NCBI GenBank assembly: GCA_025153445.1
Contig: JANZNS010000005.1
Span: forward strand, 62,001-126,000
Source of the DNA: Marinobacter sp. BGYM27
GTDB lineage: Bacteria; Pseudomonadota; Gammaproteobacteria; Pseudomonadales; Oleiphilaceae
DNA: 64,000 bases
Reading direction: 5' to 3'
Part shown: positions 44,160 through 53,985 of the stretch, in pieces
How the letters are laid out: each line of letters starts with the position of its first letter
Numbering within the stretch: position 1 is the stretch's first letter
Program-made: the position numbers and the translations under genes
The notes under the pieces: model-generated
What the model was told of the DNA's origin: nothing
Seen by the model: the letters and a program-made list of their open reading frames with translations, nothing else
Databases searched by the model: none

Positions 44160-45911
44160 ATGAGGCGAAAGTTACAGGCGCTCCTACCGCCCCTGAGCTG
44201 GCTGGCGCATTATGACACCCGCGCCTTCGGGCGCGATCTGCTTGCTGCAATCATCATGACGGTACTGGTGATTCCGCAGTCGCTGGCCTATGCGATTCTT
44301 GCCGGAATGCCGCCAGAAGCCGGCCTGTATGCCAGCATTCTCCCGGTAGTGGCTTACTCGATCTTTGCCAGTAGCGCGACACTGGCCGTTGGCCCGGTGG
44401 CCGTTATTGCGTTGATGAGCGCAACCGCAGTAGGCGAAATTGTCAGTCAGGGGATTGCTGGATACGCCGCTGCGTCAATGATGCTGGCGTTGATGTCCGG
44501 CGTGATCCTGGTTGCAATGGGCACATTCAGGCTCGGGTTTATCGCCAACTTTATCAGCCATCCTGTCATCTCCGGCTTCATCTCGGGCTCGGCTCTTTTA
44601 ATCATCATCAGCCAACTCATGCCATTGCTCGGGATTGACGGCGGCGGTCGGACATCAGTTGAGATGGTCACCACACTGGTAACCGGGTCCGGTGATGTTG
44701 ATCCGGTAACAGCGATCATCGGCGTCTGCAGCATTCTGTTTCTGTTTCTCGCGAGCAAATATGCCGCCAAAGGCCTCTCAGCAATCGGTTTACCCGGCGC
44801 CGCTGCGCTGACAATTGCCAAGCTTGCCCCCATGATCGCAGTGATCGTCTCAACGCTTATCGTGGCTGTCAGGGGCTTGTCCGATAATGGGGTGGCCGTG
44901 GTTGGCCAGGTTCCCGGCGGGTTGCCCCCACTGGCAGTACCTGTATTCGATCTGGCTCTATTTGAGGCACTTTTGCTACCCGCTGCGCTGATCAGCCTGA
45001 TTATCTTTGTTGAATCCACCGCCATTGCCCATCGACTCGCATCGAAGCGTAATGAGCGCGTCAATCCCAATCAGGAGCTTGTGGCGCTTGGGGCCGCCAA
45101 TATTACGGCCGCGATCGCCGGAAGCTTTGCGGTGGCCGGGGGGTTCTCAAGGTCAGCGGTGAATGCCGCCGCCGGGGCCCAGACTCAAGTGGCAGGCGTA
45201 CTTACCGCATTGGGCATCGCACTGGTGACCTTATTGCTGACAGACTGGCTCTATTACCTGCCCCGGGCAACGCTTGCTGCCGCGATTATTGTCGCAGTCA
45301 GCAGTCTGGTGGACATTCGTGCTATCCGTGCGGTTACGCGTTATTCCCGTGCCGACGGAACCGCACTTGTGATCACCTTGCTGGTCACCGTTTCGGTGGG
45401 TGTAACACCGGGTATATTGTCTGGTATCGGGCTTTCACTGCTGCTGTACCTCCACCGCACCAGCCGCCCCCATACAGCGGTGGTCGGCCGTATCGCGGGA
45501 ACAGAGCACTTCCGTAACATCTCACGCCATCAGGTAGACACCGTCCCGCATACACTTATTCTCAGAATCGATGAAGGGCTGTACTTTGCAAACGCCCGCT
45601 ATCTCGAAGACCAGATTGCACAAGCGATTGAGCACCATCCCGACGTCAACAACCTGGTGCTGATGTGCACCGCCGTAAATCATATCGATACGTCAGCCCT
45701 TGAGACACTCGAAGCGATTAACACCCGCCTTGAAGCATCCGGCGTCCGCTTCCACTTGTCTGAGGTGAAAGGCCCGGTGATGGATCGTCTGCGGCAGAGC
45801 GATTTTCTGGCTGAACTTTCAGGTGAAGTGTTCCTTAGTACCTACGATGCATGGAAAGCACTTTGCGAATCGAACAGGTCGTCTGTTGCAAGTAATAGCG
45901 CAAACATTTAA
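44160..45911 (+). CDS. SulP-family anion transporter with STAS domain
   Basis: 583 residues. The N-terminal transporter part has the SulP signature VIPQSLAYAILAGMPPEAGL near residue 36 and ten to fourteen hydrophobic helices; a GGFSRSAVNAAAGAQT segment follows mid-protein. The cytoplasmic STAS domain spans about 450-570 (ILRIDEGLYFANARYLED, VNHIDTSALETLEAI). Being third in an operon with persulfide dioxygenase- and DSP-like genes, it may export sulfite or sulfate, or take up bicarbonate or sulfate. ATG 44160 chosen over a start at 44109 inside the previous gene. Confidence 0.9.
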   Translation: MRRKLQALLPPLSWLAHYDTRAFGRDLLAAIIMTVLVIPQSLAYAILAGMPPEAGLYASILPVVAYSIFASSATLAVGPVAVIALMSATAVGEIVSQGIAGYAAASMMLALMSGVILVAMGTFRLGFIANFISHPVISGFISGSALLIIISQLMPLLGIDGGGRTSVEMVTTLVTGSGDVDPVTAIIGVCSILFLFLASKYAAKGLSAIGLPGAAALTIAKLAPMIAVIVSTLIVAVRGLSDNGVAVVGQVPGGLPPLAVPVFDLALFEALLLPAALISLIIFVESTAIAHRLASKRNERVNPNQELVALGAANITAAIAGSFAVAGGFSRSAVNAAAGAQTQVAGVLTALGIALVTLLLTDWLYYLPRATLAAAIIVAVSSLVDIRAIRAVTRYSRADGTALVITLLVTVSVGVTPGILSGIGLSLLLYLHRTSRPHTAVVGRIAGTEHFRNISRHQVDTVPHTLILRIDEGLYFANARYLEDQIAQAIEHHPDVNNLVLMCTAVNHIDTSALETLEAINTRLEASGVRFHLSEVKGPVMDRLRQSDFLAELSGEVFLSTYDAWKALCESNRSSVASNSANI

Positions 45912-46039
45912 AAAACTAATCCTTTCAGCCCAAAATGACGTAATGTCTGCATCTGCAATGATGTCTCAGAGGCTACGTTTTAACCTCACGTCACTTAATC
46001 CGACGTTGTACCACGCTCAATCTGTTATGGAAGTTGAAC

Positions 46040-47131
46040 ATGCATTATCGGGGACCTGCCGGATTCAGGCATGAACAGGCCGAAAAAATCGGCGTACTCA
46101 TCACCAATCTCGGCACGCCGGATGCGCCTACATCAAAGGCCCTGCGTCGATATCTGAAGGAGTTTCTGTCAGACCCGCGTGTAGTCGAGGTACCGCGTTT
46201 TTTGTGGTGGCTCATTCTCAACTGCGTCATTCTGGTCTTCCGGCCAAGACTTTCCGCCAAGGCCTATAGCAAGGTGTGGCAGGCCGAGGGCTCGCCCCTG
46301 CTTTTGCATACCGCACGCCAATGCGAACAGTTGAGGCAAACGCTTACCAAGACTCATGGTGACAAGGTCGTGGTCGCTTTTGCGATGCGCTATGGCTCAC
46401 CTGCCATATCAACGGTACTGGAACAATTGCAGCGCGAAGGCGTGACAAAACTGCTGGTTCTGCCGTTGTATCCGCAGTATTCAGCCTCCACATCCGCCTC
46501 GACTTTCGACGCCATTGCAGCCGACTTTACCCAACGTCGCTGGCTGCCGGATTTTCGCTTCGTCAGCCACTATCATGACTATCCTCCCTACATCGAAGCG
46601 ATGGCGACACATATTCGCGCGCACTGGGATAAGCATGGGCGGAGCGACAAACTCATCCTGTCTTACCACGGCATCCCGAAAAAATACCTGCTCAACGGCG
46701 ACCCATACCATTGCGAGTGCCATAAAACATCGCGACTGCTGGCTGAATGCCTTGGTCTGGATCCAGCCGATTACAAAACAACGTTCCAGTCACGGTTTGG
46801 TCGCGAAGAGTGGCTGACGCCCTATACCGACGAGACCCTGAAAGCCCTGCCGGAACAGGGCGTGAAATCGATCGATGTTTTCTGCCCCGGCTTTTCCTCG
46901 GACTGTCTGGAAACCATTGAAGAAATCGACGAGGAAAACCGCGGTTACTTCATGCAGGCCGGCGGCCAGAAATTCAGCTATATCAGCGCGCTTAACGCCG
47001 AGCCTCACCACATAGCGGCACTGGCGCAATTGATCGAAGCCAACCTGCGGGGCTGGTCAGTACCGGAAACCCGTGACGTGGCGCTACAAGCCCGTGCAGC
47101 GCGGGCTAAAAGCCAGGGCGCAGCTATATAA
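46040..47131 (+). CDS. hemH: Ferrochelatase
   Basis: Inserts ferrous iron into protoporphyrin IX, last step of haem synthesis. 363 residues from ATG 46040. Landmarks: GVLITNLGTPDAPTSKALRR, LPLYPQYSASTSAST, the catalytic His in LSYHGIPKKYL, and FCPGFSSDCLETIEEI. The sequence continues with an Ala/Arg-rich tail. Stand-alone promoter region of about 130 bases upstream. Confidence 0.95.
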   Translation: MHYRGPAGFRHEQAEKIGVLITNLGTPDAPTSKALRRYLKEFLSDPRVVEVPRFLWWLILNCVILVFRPRLSAKAYSKVWQAEGSPLLLHTARQCEQLRQTLTKTHGDKVVVAFAMRYGSPAISTVLEQLQREGVTKLLVLPLYPQYSASTSASTFDAIAADFTQRRWLPDFRFVSHYHDYPPYIEAMATHIRAHWDKHGRSDKLILSYHGIPKKYLLNGDPYHCECHKTSRLLAECLGLDPADYKTTFQSRFGREEWLTPYTDETLKALPEQGVKSIDVFCPGFSSDCLETIEEIDEENRGYFMQAGGQKFSYISALNAEPHHIAALAQLIEANLRGWSVPETRDVALQARAARAKSQGAAI

Positions 47132-47291
47132 AGCGTCGCCATTAACGCTATACGTCGGGAAGAAATACCGGTATTCAAAAAAAATTGCTCTGAAGGGTGG
47201 CAATGTCCTGCCTATAACCTCTAAGTTATATCTACAACGGTTACTCGTGCGAATGGGCGTCTGCCCCGGCATATCAACCAGGAGAAGACTT

Positions 47292-48572
47292 ATGAACAAC
47301 GCTGAACTTCAGGCTCTCAAGGAAAAATACGTCGCTGCCGGCGCAGCCAGTCCGAATACGCAGTTCGCCGACCGCGCGGAGAACGCCCAGATCTGGGATG
47401 CAGACGGAAAGCGCATGATTGATTTCGCCGGCGGTATCGGTGTTCTCAATATCGGCCATCGCCACCCAAAAGTGGTTTCGGCGGTCAAGGCGCAACTCGA
47501 CAAAGTTATGCATACCTGCCAAACGGTCATGCCTTACGCGCCATACGTTCAGCTCGCGGAAAAGCTCTGCAAAATCTCCCCTGTCACCGGTGACAGCGCC
47601 AAAGCCTGCATGTTTAACGCCGGTGCAGAAGCACTCGAAAATGCCGTCAAGATTGCGCGCAGCGCGACAGGTCGCCACGGCATCATCTGTTTCGACGGCG
47701 GCTACCACGGCCGCACTATGATGACCCTGGCCATGACGGGCAAAGTGCTGCCCTACAAACACGATTTCGGCCCAATGCCCGGCGGCGTTTTCCGTGCGCC
47801 CTTCCCCGTGCCCTACCATGGCATTACCGAAGAAGACTCTCTGGCCGCACTCGAAATGCTGTTCAAAACCGATATCCCGGCGAAAGATGTGGCCGCTATC
47901 GTGATTGAAGTGGTTCAGGGCGAAGGCGGTTTTTACATCGCGTCACCCGGCTTCATGCAAGCGATCCGTGCGCTATGTGACGAGCACGGTATCGCCCTGA
48001 TCGTTGACGAAGTTCAGTCCGGCTTTGGCCGTACCGGCAAGATGTTTTCGGTTGAGCACTGCGACGTGAAACCCGACATCATGACCATGGCCAAGAGCAT
48101 GGCCGATGGCATGCCGATTTCCGCGGTTGTCGGCAACGCCAAAATGATGGACTCGTCCGGCCCGAACAGTCTTGGCGGCACCTACAGTGGTAACCCGCTG
48201 GCCTGCGCTGCAGCACTTGCAGTGATGGAGGTCTTTGAAGAAGAAAACATACTCGAGCGTAGTGTGGTGTTGGGCAACAAACTGCACCAGCGCCTCACGC
48301 ACTGGCAGGAAGAGTTCGAGCACGTTGATAACGTGCGCAACCTCGGCCCCATGGCGGCATTCGAATTTGTCACCGACAAGAAGTCCCGCAAGCCGGATGC
48401 CGCAATGGCCGGCAAGCTGTCGAAAATGGCCCAGGAAAAAGGACTTATCCTTCTCACCTGCGGCCTCTGGGGCAATTCAATCCGGGTGCTGATGCCTGTT
48501 ACCATTGAGGACGACATCCTCGAAGAAGGCCTCGGCATTATTGAGGAATGCCTGAAGGCGCTCCACGGCTAA
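47292..48572 (+). CDS. gabT: 4-aminobutyrate aminotransferase
   Basis: Class III PLP aminotransferase, 426 residues, transferring the amino group of GABA (or 5-aminovalerate) to 2-oxoglutarate. Visible: MFNAGAEALENAVKIAR, FDGGYHGRTMMTL, VDEVQSGFGRTGKMF with the PLP aspartate, and the Schiff-base lysine in TMAKSMADGMPISAV. AGGAGAA lies upstream of ATG 47292. No gabD is adjacent. Convergent with the EAL/GGDEF gene, with a GC-rich hairpin between. Confidence 0.93.
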   Translation: MNNAELQALKEKYVAAGAASPNTQFADRAENAQIWDADGKRMIDFAGGIGVLNIGHRHPKVVSAVKAQLDKVMHTCQTVMPYAPYVQLAEKLCKISPVTGDSAKACMFNAGAEALENAVKIARSATGRHGIICFDGGYHGRTMMTLAMTGKVLPYKHDFGPMPGGVFRAPFPVPYHGITEEDSLAALEMLFKTDIPAKDVAAIVIEVVQGEGGFYIASPGFMQAIRALCDEHGIALIVDEVQSGFGRTGKMFSVEHCDVKPDIMTMAKSMADGMPISAVVGNAKMMDSSGPNSLGGTYSGNPLACAAALAVMEVFEEENILERSVVLGNKLHQRLTHWQEEFEHVDNVRNLGPMAAFEFVTDKKSRKPDAAMAGKLSKMAQEKGLILLTCGLWGNSIRVLMPVTIEDDILEEGLGIIEECLKALHG

Positions 48573-48600
48573 CGGCATCAAGTCAATAATTACCGGCTTT

Positions 48601-48624
48601 GCAGCGGGCTCAAATGCCCGCTGC
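48601..48624. terminator. GC-rich hairpin between convergent genes
   Basis: GCAGCGGGC-TCAAAT-GCCCGCTGC, perfect 9-bp stem, between gabT and the EAL/GGDEF gene. No T-run on either side, so termination would be weak or factor-assisted; it may instead protect 3' ends. Confidence 0.45.
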
Positions 48625-48660
48625 ATCCATTCAGCTCCACGCCTTTAACCTTTGCGCGAT

Positions 48661-50445
48661 CTAAGCGCTACCCGCCAGCTTGTTAGCAAATGCCAGATTT
48701 TCGCTAATACCTGACTGATTCAACCTGGTCACATGAACACGATCAGCCTTCAGCTTTGCCTTCCCTTTTGCTTCAGTACTGATACTCGCCAGGCCCGAAA
48801 TCGATAATTCAGATTCGTTATCAACATGGACGATGCCGGCAGACAGCGAAATCAACGGAAATTCCTTCAGCTCGCCATCACGATCAACGGCAGTTACCTT
48901 TCGGGCATCACGGATATTCGCCGGATATCGGCTACGTGCCTCTGCTTCAAACCGGGCCTGTACTTCGCGGCAGATTTCCACGACGTGTTGGCTGCAGGAA
49001 AAGACCACGAAATCATCACCACCAATGTGGCCAACCCAGTCCGTTGGCGCGCAAAAGGCATCAGTCAAATGTTGAGCCAGTGACAGAATCAGCTCATCGC
49101 CCAGACTGTAGCCGAGAACATCATTAAACGGCTTGAAATGGTTGATATCGAAATAAACACAGGAGAACGGCCGAGCATGCTGCAACCGCCATTCTGATTC
49201 CTGCTGAATCATTACGTTGCCCGGAAGCTGACTGAGCGGATTCGCATGTCGGGCTCGATCGACGCGCTGGCGAGTCATCATCTTAAGCAAGGTTCGTGTC
49301 GAGCCAAGTCCAAGATAAAGATCATTCTCGGTAACAACAAAATGTTGTTTCAAATAATAGAGATCGTCTTCAAGTAATGATTGGCTCACGGCTTCCAACG
49401 ACTCATCACGCCCCACCACGAGCGCATCGTGCGCCATCAGTGTGGTGACCGACTTTTTTTCATTTAAAGCGCGCCCATAAGTGGAGCTGAACACCTCCAT
49501 CACCCGCCATTTGTGAAGCAACCCCACTGGCCGGCCAGTGTCCACGACCGGCAAGGCAAAAATAGAAGGCTCCGTCTGTAACCTGCGCCAGGCATCACCA
49601 AGCGTGTTGTTTGGCGACAAAGGTTCAATAGGCTGGCTCAGAAGGCCTGCATTTATAACCCGCTCATGACGGGGCCTCTCAAAAGCCGGGCCAATTGCAT
49701 CCAATACGGCCGCGGGAAACGGGTTGGGGCGACCCACCAGAAAGCCCTGGATAAGGTTGATGCCCATCGAACGCAATAGTGAGAGTTCTGCTTCGGTTTC
49801 CACGCCCTCCGCAATCAACTTGCAACCCAGCCGCTCACATAGATTGACGACCGAACGCACAAACTCCTTCTTGACCAAGTCCTTGTGGATATCGCTGATG
49901 AAATGTCGATCGACCTTAACGTAATCCGGTTGAATTTCATGCCATAGCTTTAACCCCGAGTAGCCAGAACCGAGATCATCGATCGCGATCTGGAACCCTC
50001 GCTTCTTCAGGCTTAACAGGCTGGTTTTCAGCGCGTCCGCGTCGACAACCGGATACCGTTCAGATAGCTCGATGACCACTTCCGTTGGACGAATACCATG
50101 GGCCGTCAATAAATCTTCAAGGCGCTGCTCCGACAGGTTCTCCGGTAAAAGTAACCCTGGCGACACATTCACGAAGACCGGCTGGTTCATGCCATTTCGA
50201 AGGCAGGTTCTGCCGGCCTGATGGAGGCAGACGCGCTCCAGCGCTTCAACCTGCCCGCACTGCTCACCTGCCTGGAATAGCGCGGGCGCCGCATGCAAAG
50301 GGCTATCGGATGGGCCGCGCGTTAGCACTTCGTAGCCCACGACTATGCGCCGCTGGCAGTCGACAATAGGCTGAAATAATGTCGTTACCAGCTGTCCTTC
50401 GATAATGCGTTGCAACTCTCTCGCCTGATCGCCTGAAGTCATCAC
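48661..50445 (-). CDS. EAL-CBS-GGDEF cyclic-di-GMP protein
   Basis: 594 residues, no membrane segment. Order is EAL (about 15-255), CBS pair (about 270-400), then GGDEF (about 420-580), the reverse of most dual proteins. EAL residues look complete: YEVLTRG (EVL in place of EAL), NVSPGLL, ELSER, DDLGSGYSGL, KVDRHF, AEGVET and QGFLVGRP, so phosphodiesterase activity is likely. The GGDEF motif reads GGDDF, which some active cyclases tolerate. The CBS pair suggests control by adenosine nucleotides. It lies 64 bases after the chemoreceptor gene on the same strand. Confidence 0.9.
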   Translation of the reverse strand: MMTSGDQARELQRIIEGQLVTTLFQPIVDCQRRIVVGYEVLTRGPSDSPLHAAPALFQAGEQCGQVEALERVCLHQAGRTCLRNGMNQPVFVNVSPGLLLPENLSEQRLEDLLTAHGIRPTEVVIELSERYPVVDADALKTSLLSLKKRGFQIAIDDLGSGYSGLKLWHEIQPDYVKVDRHFISDIHKDLVKKEFVRSVVNLCERLGCKLIAEGVETEAELSLLRSMGINLIQGFLVGRPNPFPAAVLDAIGPAFERPRHERVINAGLLSQPIEPLSPNNTLGDAWRRLQTEPSIFALPVVDTGRPVGLLHKWRVMEVFSSTYGRALNEKKSVTTLMAHDALVVGRDESLEAVSQSLLEDDLYYLKQHFVVTENDLYLGLGSTRTLLKMMTRQRVDRARHANPLSQLPGNVMIQQESEWRLQHARPFSCVYFDINHFKPFNDVLGYSLGDELILSLAQHLTDAFCAPTDWVGHIGGDDFVVFSCSQHVVEICREVQARFEAEARSRYPANIRDARKVTAVDRDGELKEFPLISLSAGIVHVDNESELSISGLASISTEAKGKAKLKADRVHVTRLNQSGISENLAFANKLAGSA

Positions 50446-50509
50446 ATGCCTCCGAAACTGAGCGAATGCCTGGATTCCCCGTTCTCCGTTCCCGCAACGA
50501 TGGCCGGTC

Positions 50510-52123
50510 TCACTGGCTGTTGGTCTGGAAACGGGCGATTAGCGCCTTGAGCGAAACAGATTGTTCGCGCAGCTGGGACCCAACGGCTGATGTATTACCC
50601 ACATTTCGCTCGAGCCCGTTCGAGCTTTCGCTAAGCGCATCGGAGCGCCGACCGACACGGCCGATTTCTTCCCGCTGCGCCATGATGGACTCATCTACTT
50701 CATCACTGAGGTGTTTTAGGTCGTCAAAGGTATGCTGCAGTGCAACCAGATGGCTTTTGAGGTCGCCGAGCGTTTCGCGGTTTCCGTCGCCAGCCTTACG
50801 TGTCTCATCCAACAAGCCGTTGGCCTGATCAACCTGTGAGACGAGTTCTGTTACCCATTGCCGAATCTGGCTTGTCGATTCCCCGGTGCGGCGCGACAGG
50901 CTCCTGACTTCGTCCGCAACAACAGCGAACCCGCGCCCCTGATCTCCTGCCCGAGCTGCCTCAATTGCTGCATTGAGTGCAAGCAAGTTGGTTTGCTCTG
51001 CAATATCTGCGATCACGCTGATCACTTGTTCAATCTTGACGCTGGAGCCCCGCAAAGCTTCGATTGCATTGGCAACCCGGCCTATGACTTCAACGGCGTG
51101 TTCAGCGGCGTGTTCGCTTTGCCGGAGCTGGTTCTGGACGTCGCCGTTGCCCTCTACAGCATCACTGACCTTGTCTCGCGATACCTGAGCGGAATGTTCA
51201 ATTTTGGCAGTGCGATCTGTAATCACTGCCATCGACGACACGACATCCCGAATCTGCTGGTTGGTGTTGTCCGTAGACGCCCTGACCTCTTCAGATTGCT
51301 GTTCCAGGGTATGCGCCCGTTCCTCAAGAGCATTTGAGGCGACCGTCACATCACCAATAAAATCGGTGAATTTTGCGATCAGACCATTGATGGCCTTTGC
51401 AACAGACGACACCTCGTCATACCCATCGCTCGGGAGTTGCGTTGAAAGATCCGCATTTCGCTCCATTTCGCGAAGGCGGCCTGCAATCAGCTGCAAGCGT
51501 GTGGTGACAGTGCGGCGCAGCCAATACGTCATCGCAAACACTGCAACCAGGAAAATCAGGGCACCCATTAAAAGGAAGTTCTTCTGCTGATCCAAAAATT
51601 CCAATAACCCCTCTGCCCCCGCGTCTGCTCTTTGGCGCCCCAGCGTGCGTTGTTCATCTATGGCAGCAAGCATCGGGTCAATCGCGGGATACAGATTGAA
51701 ATCAACAACCTTACCGACAGAGTAATAGCTTCGCTCGTCGATCCCTTTTCCCATCAGCGCAAGCAATTCAAGTACGGCGTCATGAGTTTGTTGGTGATCG
51801 TCCGCCCATTGCTCCAGTCTCGGGTTATGCCTCGCAATCTCCCATTGGACGCTGATCTCATCAGTAATCCCGGCAAACCGTTCAGTGACTTCGTCCCAGA
51901 GCAGAAGCTGTGATTTGATCCGGTAGGCGATGTCCAGGAGTTCTCTGTGGCTCTGATCCAGGTCGTTCAGCAACCACACATCAGCCATTTCCTCCCTGAC
52001 AAGGTGATCAGTTTCATTTTTAGCTTCCGTCACCACTGCCATCGCTATCCATGCGAGTGCTCCAAGAGCAAAAACCGAGACACCGGAAAACAGTACAAGT
52101 CGAAGCCGGACAGTTAGTCGCAT
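50510..52123 (-). CDS. Methyl-accepting chemotaxis protein
   Basis: 537 residues. First membrane helix at about 9-28, a periplasmic helical ligand domain to about 183, second helix at about 184-205 (LMGALIFLVAVFAMTYWL), HAMP (about 206-260), then the cytoplasmic signalling hairpin with the highly conserved tip VISVIADIAEQTNLLALNAA. The ligand is unknown; the periplasmic part resembles four-helix-bundle sensors. No pentapeptide tether for CheR is seen at the C-terminus. Likely cotranscribed with the c-di-GMP gene. Confidence 0.92.
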   Translation of the reverse strand: MRLTVRLRLVLFSGVSVFALGALAWIAMAVVTEAKNETDHLVREEMADVWLLNDLDQSHRELLDIAYRIKSQLLLWDEVTERFAGITDEISVQWEIARHNPRLEQWADDHQQTHDAVLELLALMGKGIDERSYYSVGKVVDFNLYPAIDPMLAAIDEQRTLGRQRADAGAEGLLEFLDQQKNFLLMGALIFLVAVFAMTYWLRRTVTTRLQLIAGRLREMERNADLSTQLPSDGYDEVSSVAKAINGLIAKFTDFIGDVTVASNALEERAHTLEQQSEEVRASTDNTNQQIRDVVSSMAVITDRTAKIEHSAQVSRDKVSDAVEGNGDVQNQLRQSEHAAEHAVEVIGRVANAIEALRGSSVKIEQVISVIADIAEQTNLLALNAAIEAARAGDQGRGFAVVADEVRSLSRRTGESTSQIRQWVTELVSQVDQANGLLDETRKAGDGNRETLGDLKSHLVALQHTFDDLKHLSDEVDESIMAQREEIGRVGRRSDALSESSNGLERNVGNTSAVGSQLREQSVSLKALIARFQTNSQ

Positions 52124-52368
52124 AGCATAAGAGCCTCTCAGATGGTCAGGGGCAGCCTATGCCGACGACATGACAGTTTTGTTTCAATTCATTCAAAAAC
52201 GGAGCAAAAACATCAAACTAAACGATGTTTTACGTGGTTTTATATTCCGATTTCATTTACGCAACACATCCTGTGCTGCAACGAGGAGTTCTCTTCGAAT
52301 AGAACACTGCAGATCTCCCATGCGACATCAATCGCAAAAGCTTCCAAAATTCCCTTGCATAATTTTGT

Positions 52369-52390
52369 TATGTCCATAAACTTGGACATA
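52369..52390. promoter_or_regulatory. ArsR operator overlapping the arsR start
   Basis: TATGTCCA-TAAACT-TGGACATA, perfect 8-bp arms; the right arm's last base is the A of the arsR ATG. A dyad at this position ahead of an ArsR-family gene is the natural autorepressor site. Confidence 0.72.
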
Positions 52391-52737
52391 TGGACAATAC
52401 AAACGCAATCGCCACCTTTTCCGCCCTGGCTCAGGACACTCGGCTAGATGCCTTTCGTCTACTGGTTCGTCACGAGCCGGAGGGCCTGCCGGCAGGCGAA
52501 ATAGCCCGCGAGCTTGATGTGCCGCACAACACCATGTCGGCCCACTTATCGGTGTTATCCCGTGCCGGGCTGGTGCATTCGACCCGCCACAGCCGTTCCA
52601 TTATTTACAGAGTCAATCTTGATGCCATGCAGGAGACGCTTCGCTTTCTGGTTGAAGACTGCTGTGGTGGCCATCCTTCGGTGTGCGGTCCGCTGACGAC
52701 CGCCTTGCCCCCTTGCTGCCCTGATACAAGCGAATAA
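52390..52737 (+). CDS. arsR: ArsR-family arsenite-responsive repressor
   Basis: 115-residue winged-helix repressor (PAGEIARELDVPHNTMSAHL recognition region). It lacks the ELCVCDL metal site of E. coli ArsR; instead Cys91, Cys92 and Cys99 occur in DCCGGHPSVCG near the C-terminus, matching the alternative As(III) site of Acidithiobacillus-type ArsR. First gene of the ars operon; arsC follows after 10 bases. The dyad at its own start implies autoregulation. Confidence 0.92.
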   Translation: MDNTNAIATFSALAQDTRLDAFRLLVRHEPEGLPAGEIARELDVPHNTMSAHLSVLSRAGLVHSTRHSRSIIYRVNLDAMQETLRFLVEDCCGGHPSVCGPLTTALPPCCPDTSE

Positions 52738-52747
52738 CGAGGTCGTT

Positions 52748-53185
52748 ATGAAGCCGATTATTTACCACAACCCCGCCTGCGGAACGTCAAGAAACACACT
52801 TGCCATTCTCGAGGCATCGGGCGAAACACCCGAGGTCATCGAGTATCTGGTCAACCCTCCCAGCCGCGCACGGCTCGTTGAATTGTTGGCCGCGATGCAG
52901 ATGCCACCACGCGAGCTGTTGCGCCGCAAAGGCACGCCTTACGACGACCTCAAGCTGGATAATCCCGCGCTAACCGATGATCAGCTGATTGACGCGATGA
53001 TCGACCACCCGATCCTGATCAACCGGCCGGTCGTGATTACCGAGAAAGGCACGGCCCTTTGTCGACCTTCCGAGCGAGTTTTTGAATTGCTTGAAAACCC
53101 TGTGGCGCAATTCACTAAAGAAGATGGCGAGACAGTTACCCCCGCATCCAGCCAAGAACACAACCCTGACAGGAGCGCCCAATGA
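52748..53185 (+). CDS. arsC: Arsenate reductase, glutaredoxin-dependent
   Basis: 145-residue ArsC of the thioredoxin-fold, glutaredoxin-linked class. Catalytic Cys11 in [12 protein letters not shown]; arginines of the arsenate pocket are expected at [12 protein letters not shown] and [11 protein letters not shown], both conserved. Reduces arsenate to arsenite for ArsB to export. Its stop overlaps the arsH start as ATGA. Confidence 0.93.
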   Translation: MKPIIYHNPACGTSRNTLAILEASGETPEVIEYLVNPPSRARLVELLAAMQMPPRELLRRKGTPYDDLKLDNPALTDDQLIDAMIDHPILINRPVVITEKGTALCRPSERVFELLENPVAQFTKEDGETVTPASSQEHNPDRSAQ

Positions 53186-53907
53186 CGGATTCCCGTTTTG
53201 AAGATCTGCCGAATATTGCACCCGGCGAACTCCATCCTATCGACACCCATGCGCTGGCCGGTTCCGACTCACCTGATCACCCACCCCGGATTCTCGTGCT
53301 TTACGGCTCGCTGCGGCCAAGGTCATTTTCGCGCTTTGCTTCGGAAGAGGCGGCTCGCCTTCTCCGCTGGTACGGGTGTGAGGTAAAGACCTTCAATCCG
53401 ACCGGCCTACCACTGCCAGATGCTGCAGAGCCCGACCACCCCAAGGTGAAAGAATTGCGTGATCTCGCGACCTGGTCTGAAGGCATGGTCTGGGTCAGCC
53501 CGGAACGCCATGGCGCCATGACCGGCATAATGAAGGCCCAGATCGACTGGCTGCCATTATCAATTGGCGGTGTGCGGCCAACTCAAGGCAAAACACTGGC
53601 GGTAATGCAGGTGTCCGGCGGCAGCCAGAGCTTCAACGCTGTTAACCAGATGCGTATTCTCGGCCGGTGGATGCGGATGATCACTATCCCTAACCAGTCA
53701 TCTGTACCCAAAGCTTTTGCCGAATTCGACGCCAATGGTCGTATGAAGTCTTCACCTCTATATATGCGGATTGTTGACGTGTGTGAGGAGCTGGTGAAAT
53801 TCACATGGCTGACCCGCAGCCGGTCCGGCTACCTTACGGACAGATACTCAGAGCGCGTCGAAAGTGCTGAAGAGGTCTCCCGTCGCGTTAATCAAGGCGC
53901 TATTTAA
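53182..53907 (+). CDS. arsH: ArsH NADPH-dependent FMN reductase
   Basis: 241 residues, flavodoxin-like. The FMN phosphate loop is [20 protein letters not shown], followed by [20 protein letters not shown] and [15 protein letters not shown], all typical of ArsH. Known ArsH proteins oxidise trivalent organoarsenicals and reduce quinones or azo dyes. ATGA overlap with arsC. Confidence 0.94.
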   Translation: MTDSRFEDLPNIAPGELHPIDTHALAGSDSPDHPPRILVLYGSLRPRSFSRFASEEAARLLRWYGCEVKTFNPTGLPLPDAAEPDHPKVKELRDLATWSEGMVWVSPERHGAMTGIMKAQIDWLPLSIGGVRPTQGKTLAVMQVSGGSQSFNAVNQMRILGRWMRMITIPNQSSVPKAFAEFDANGRMKSSPLYMRIVDVCEELVKFTWLTRSRSGYLTDRYSERVESAEEVSRRVNQGAI

Positions 53908-53985
53908 GATCCATGGGGAAGCGGTGTTTCTGAAACCGGTCGTCAGAAACGTCTGGTATTGAAGTGATATGTTCTGGAGATCAAC

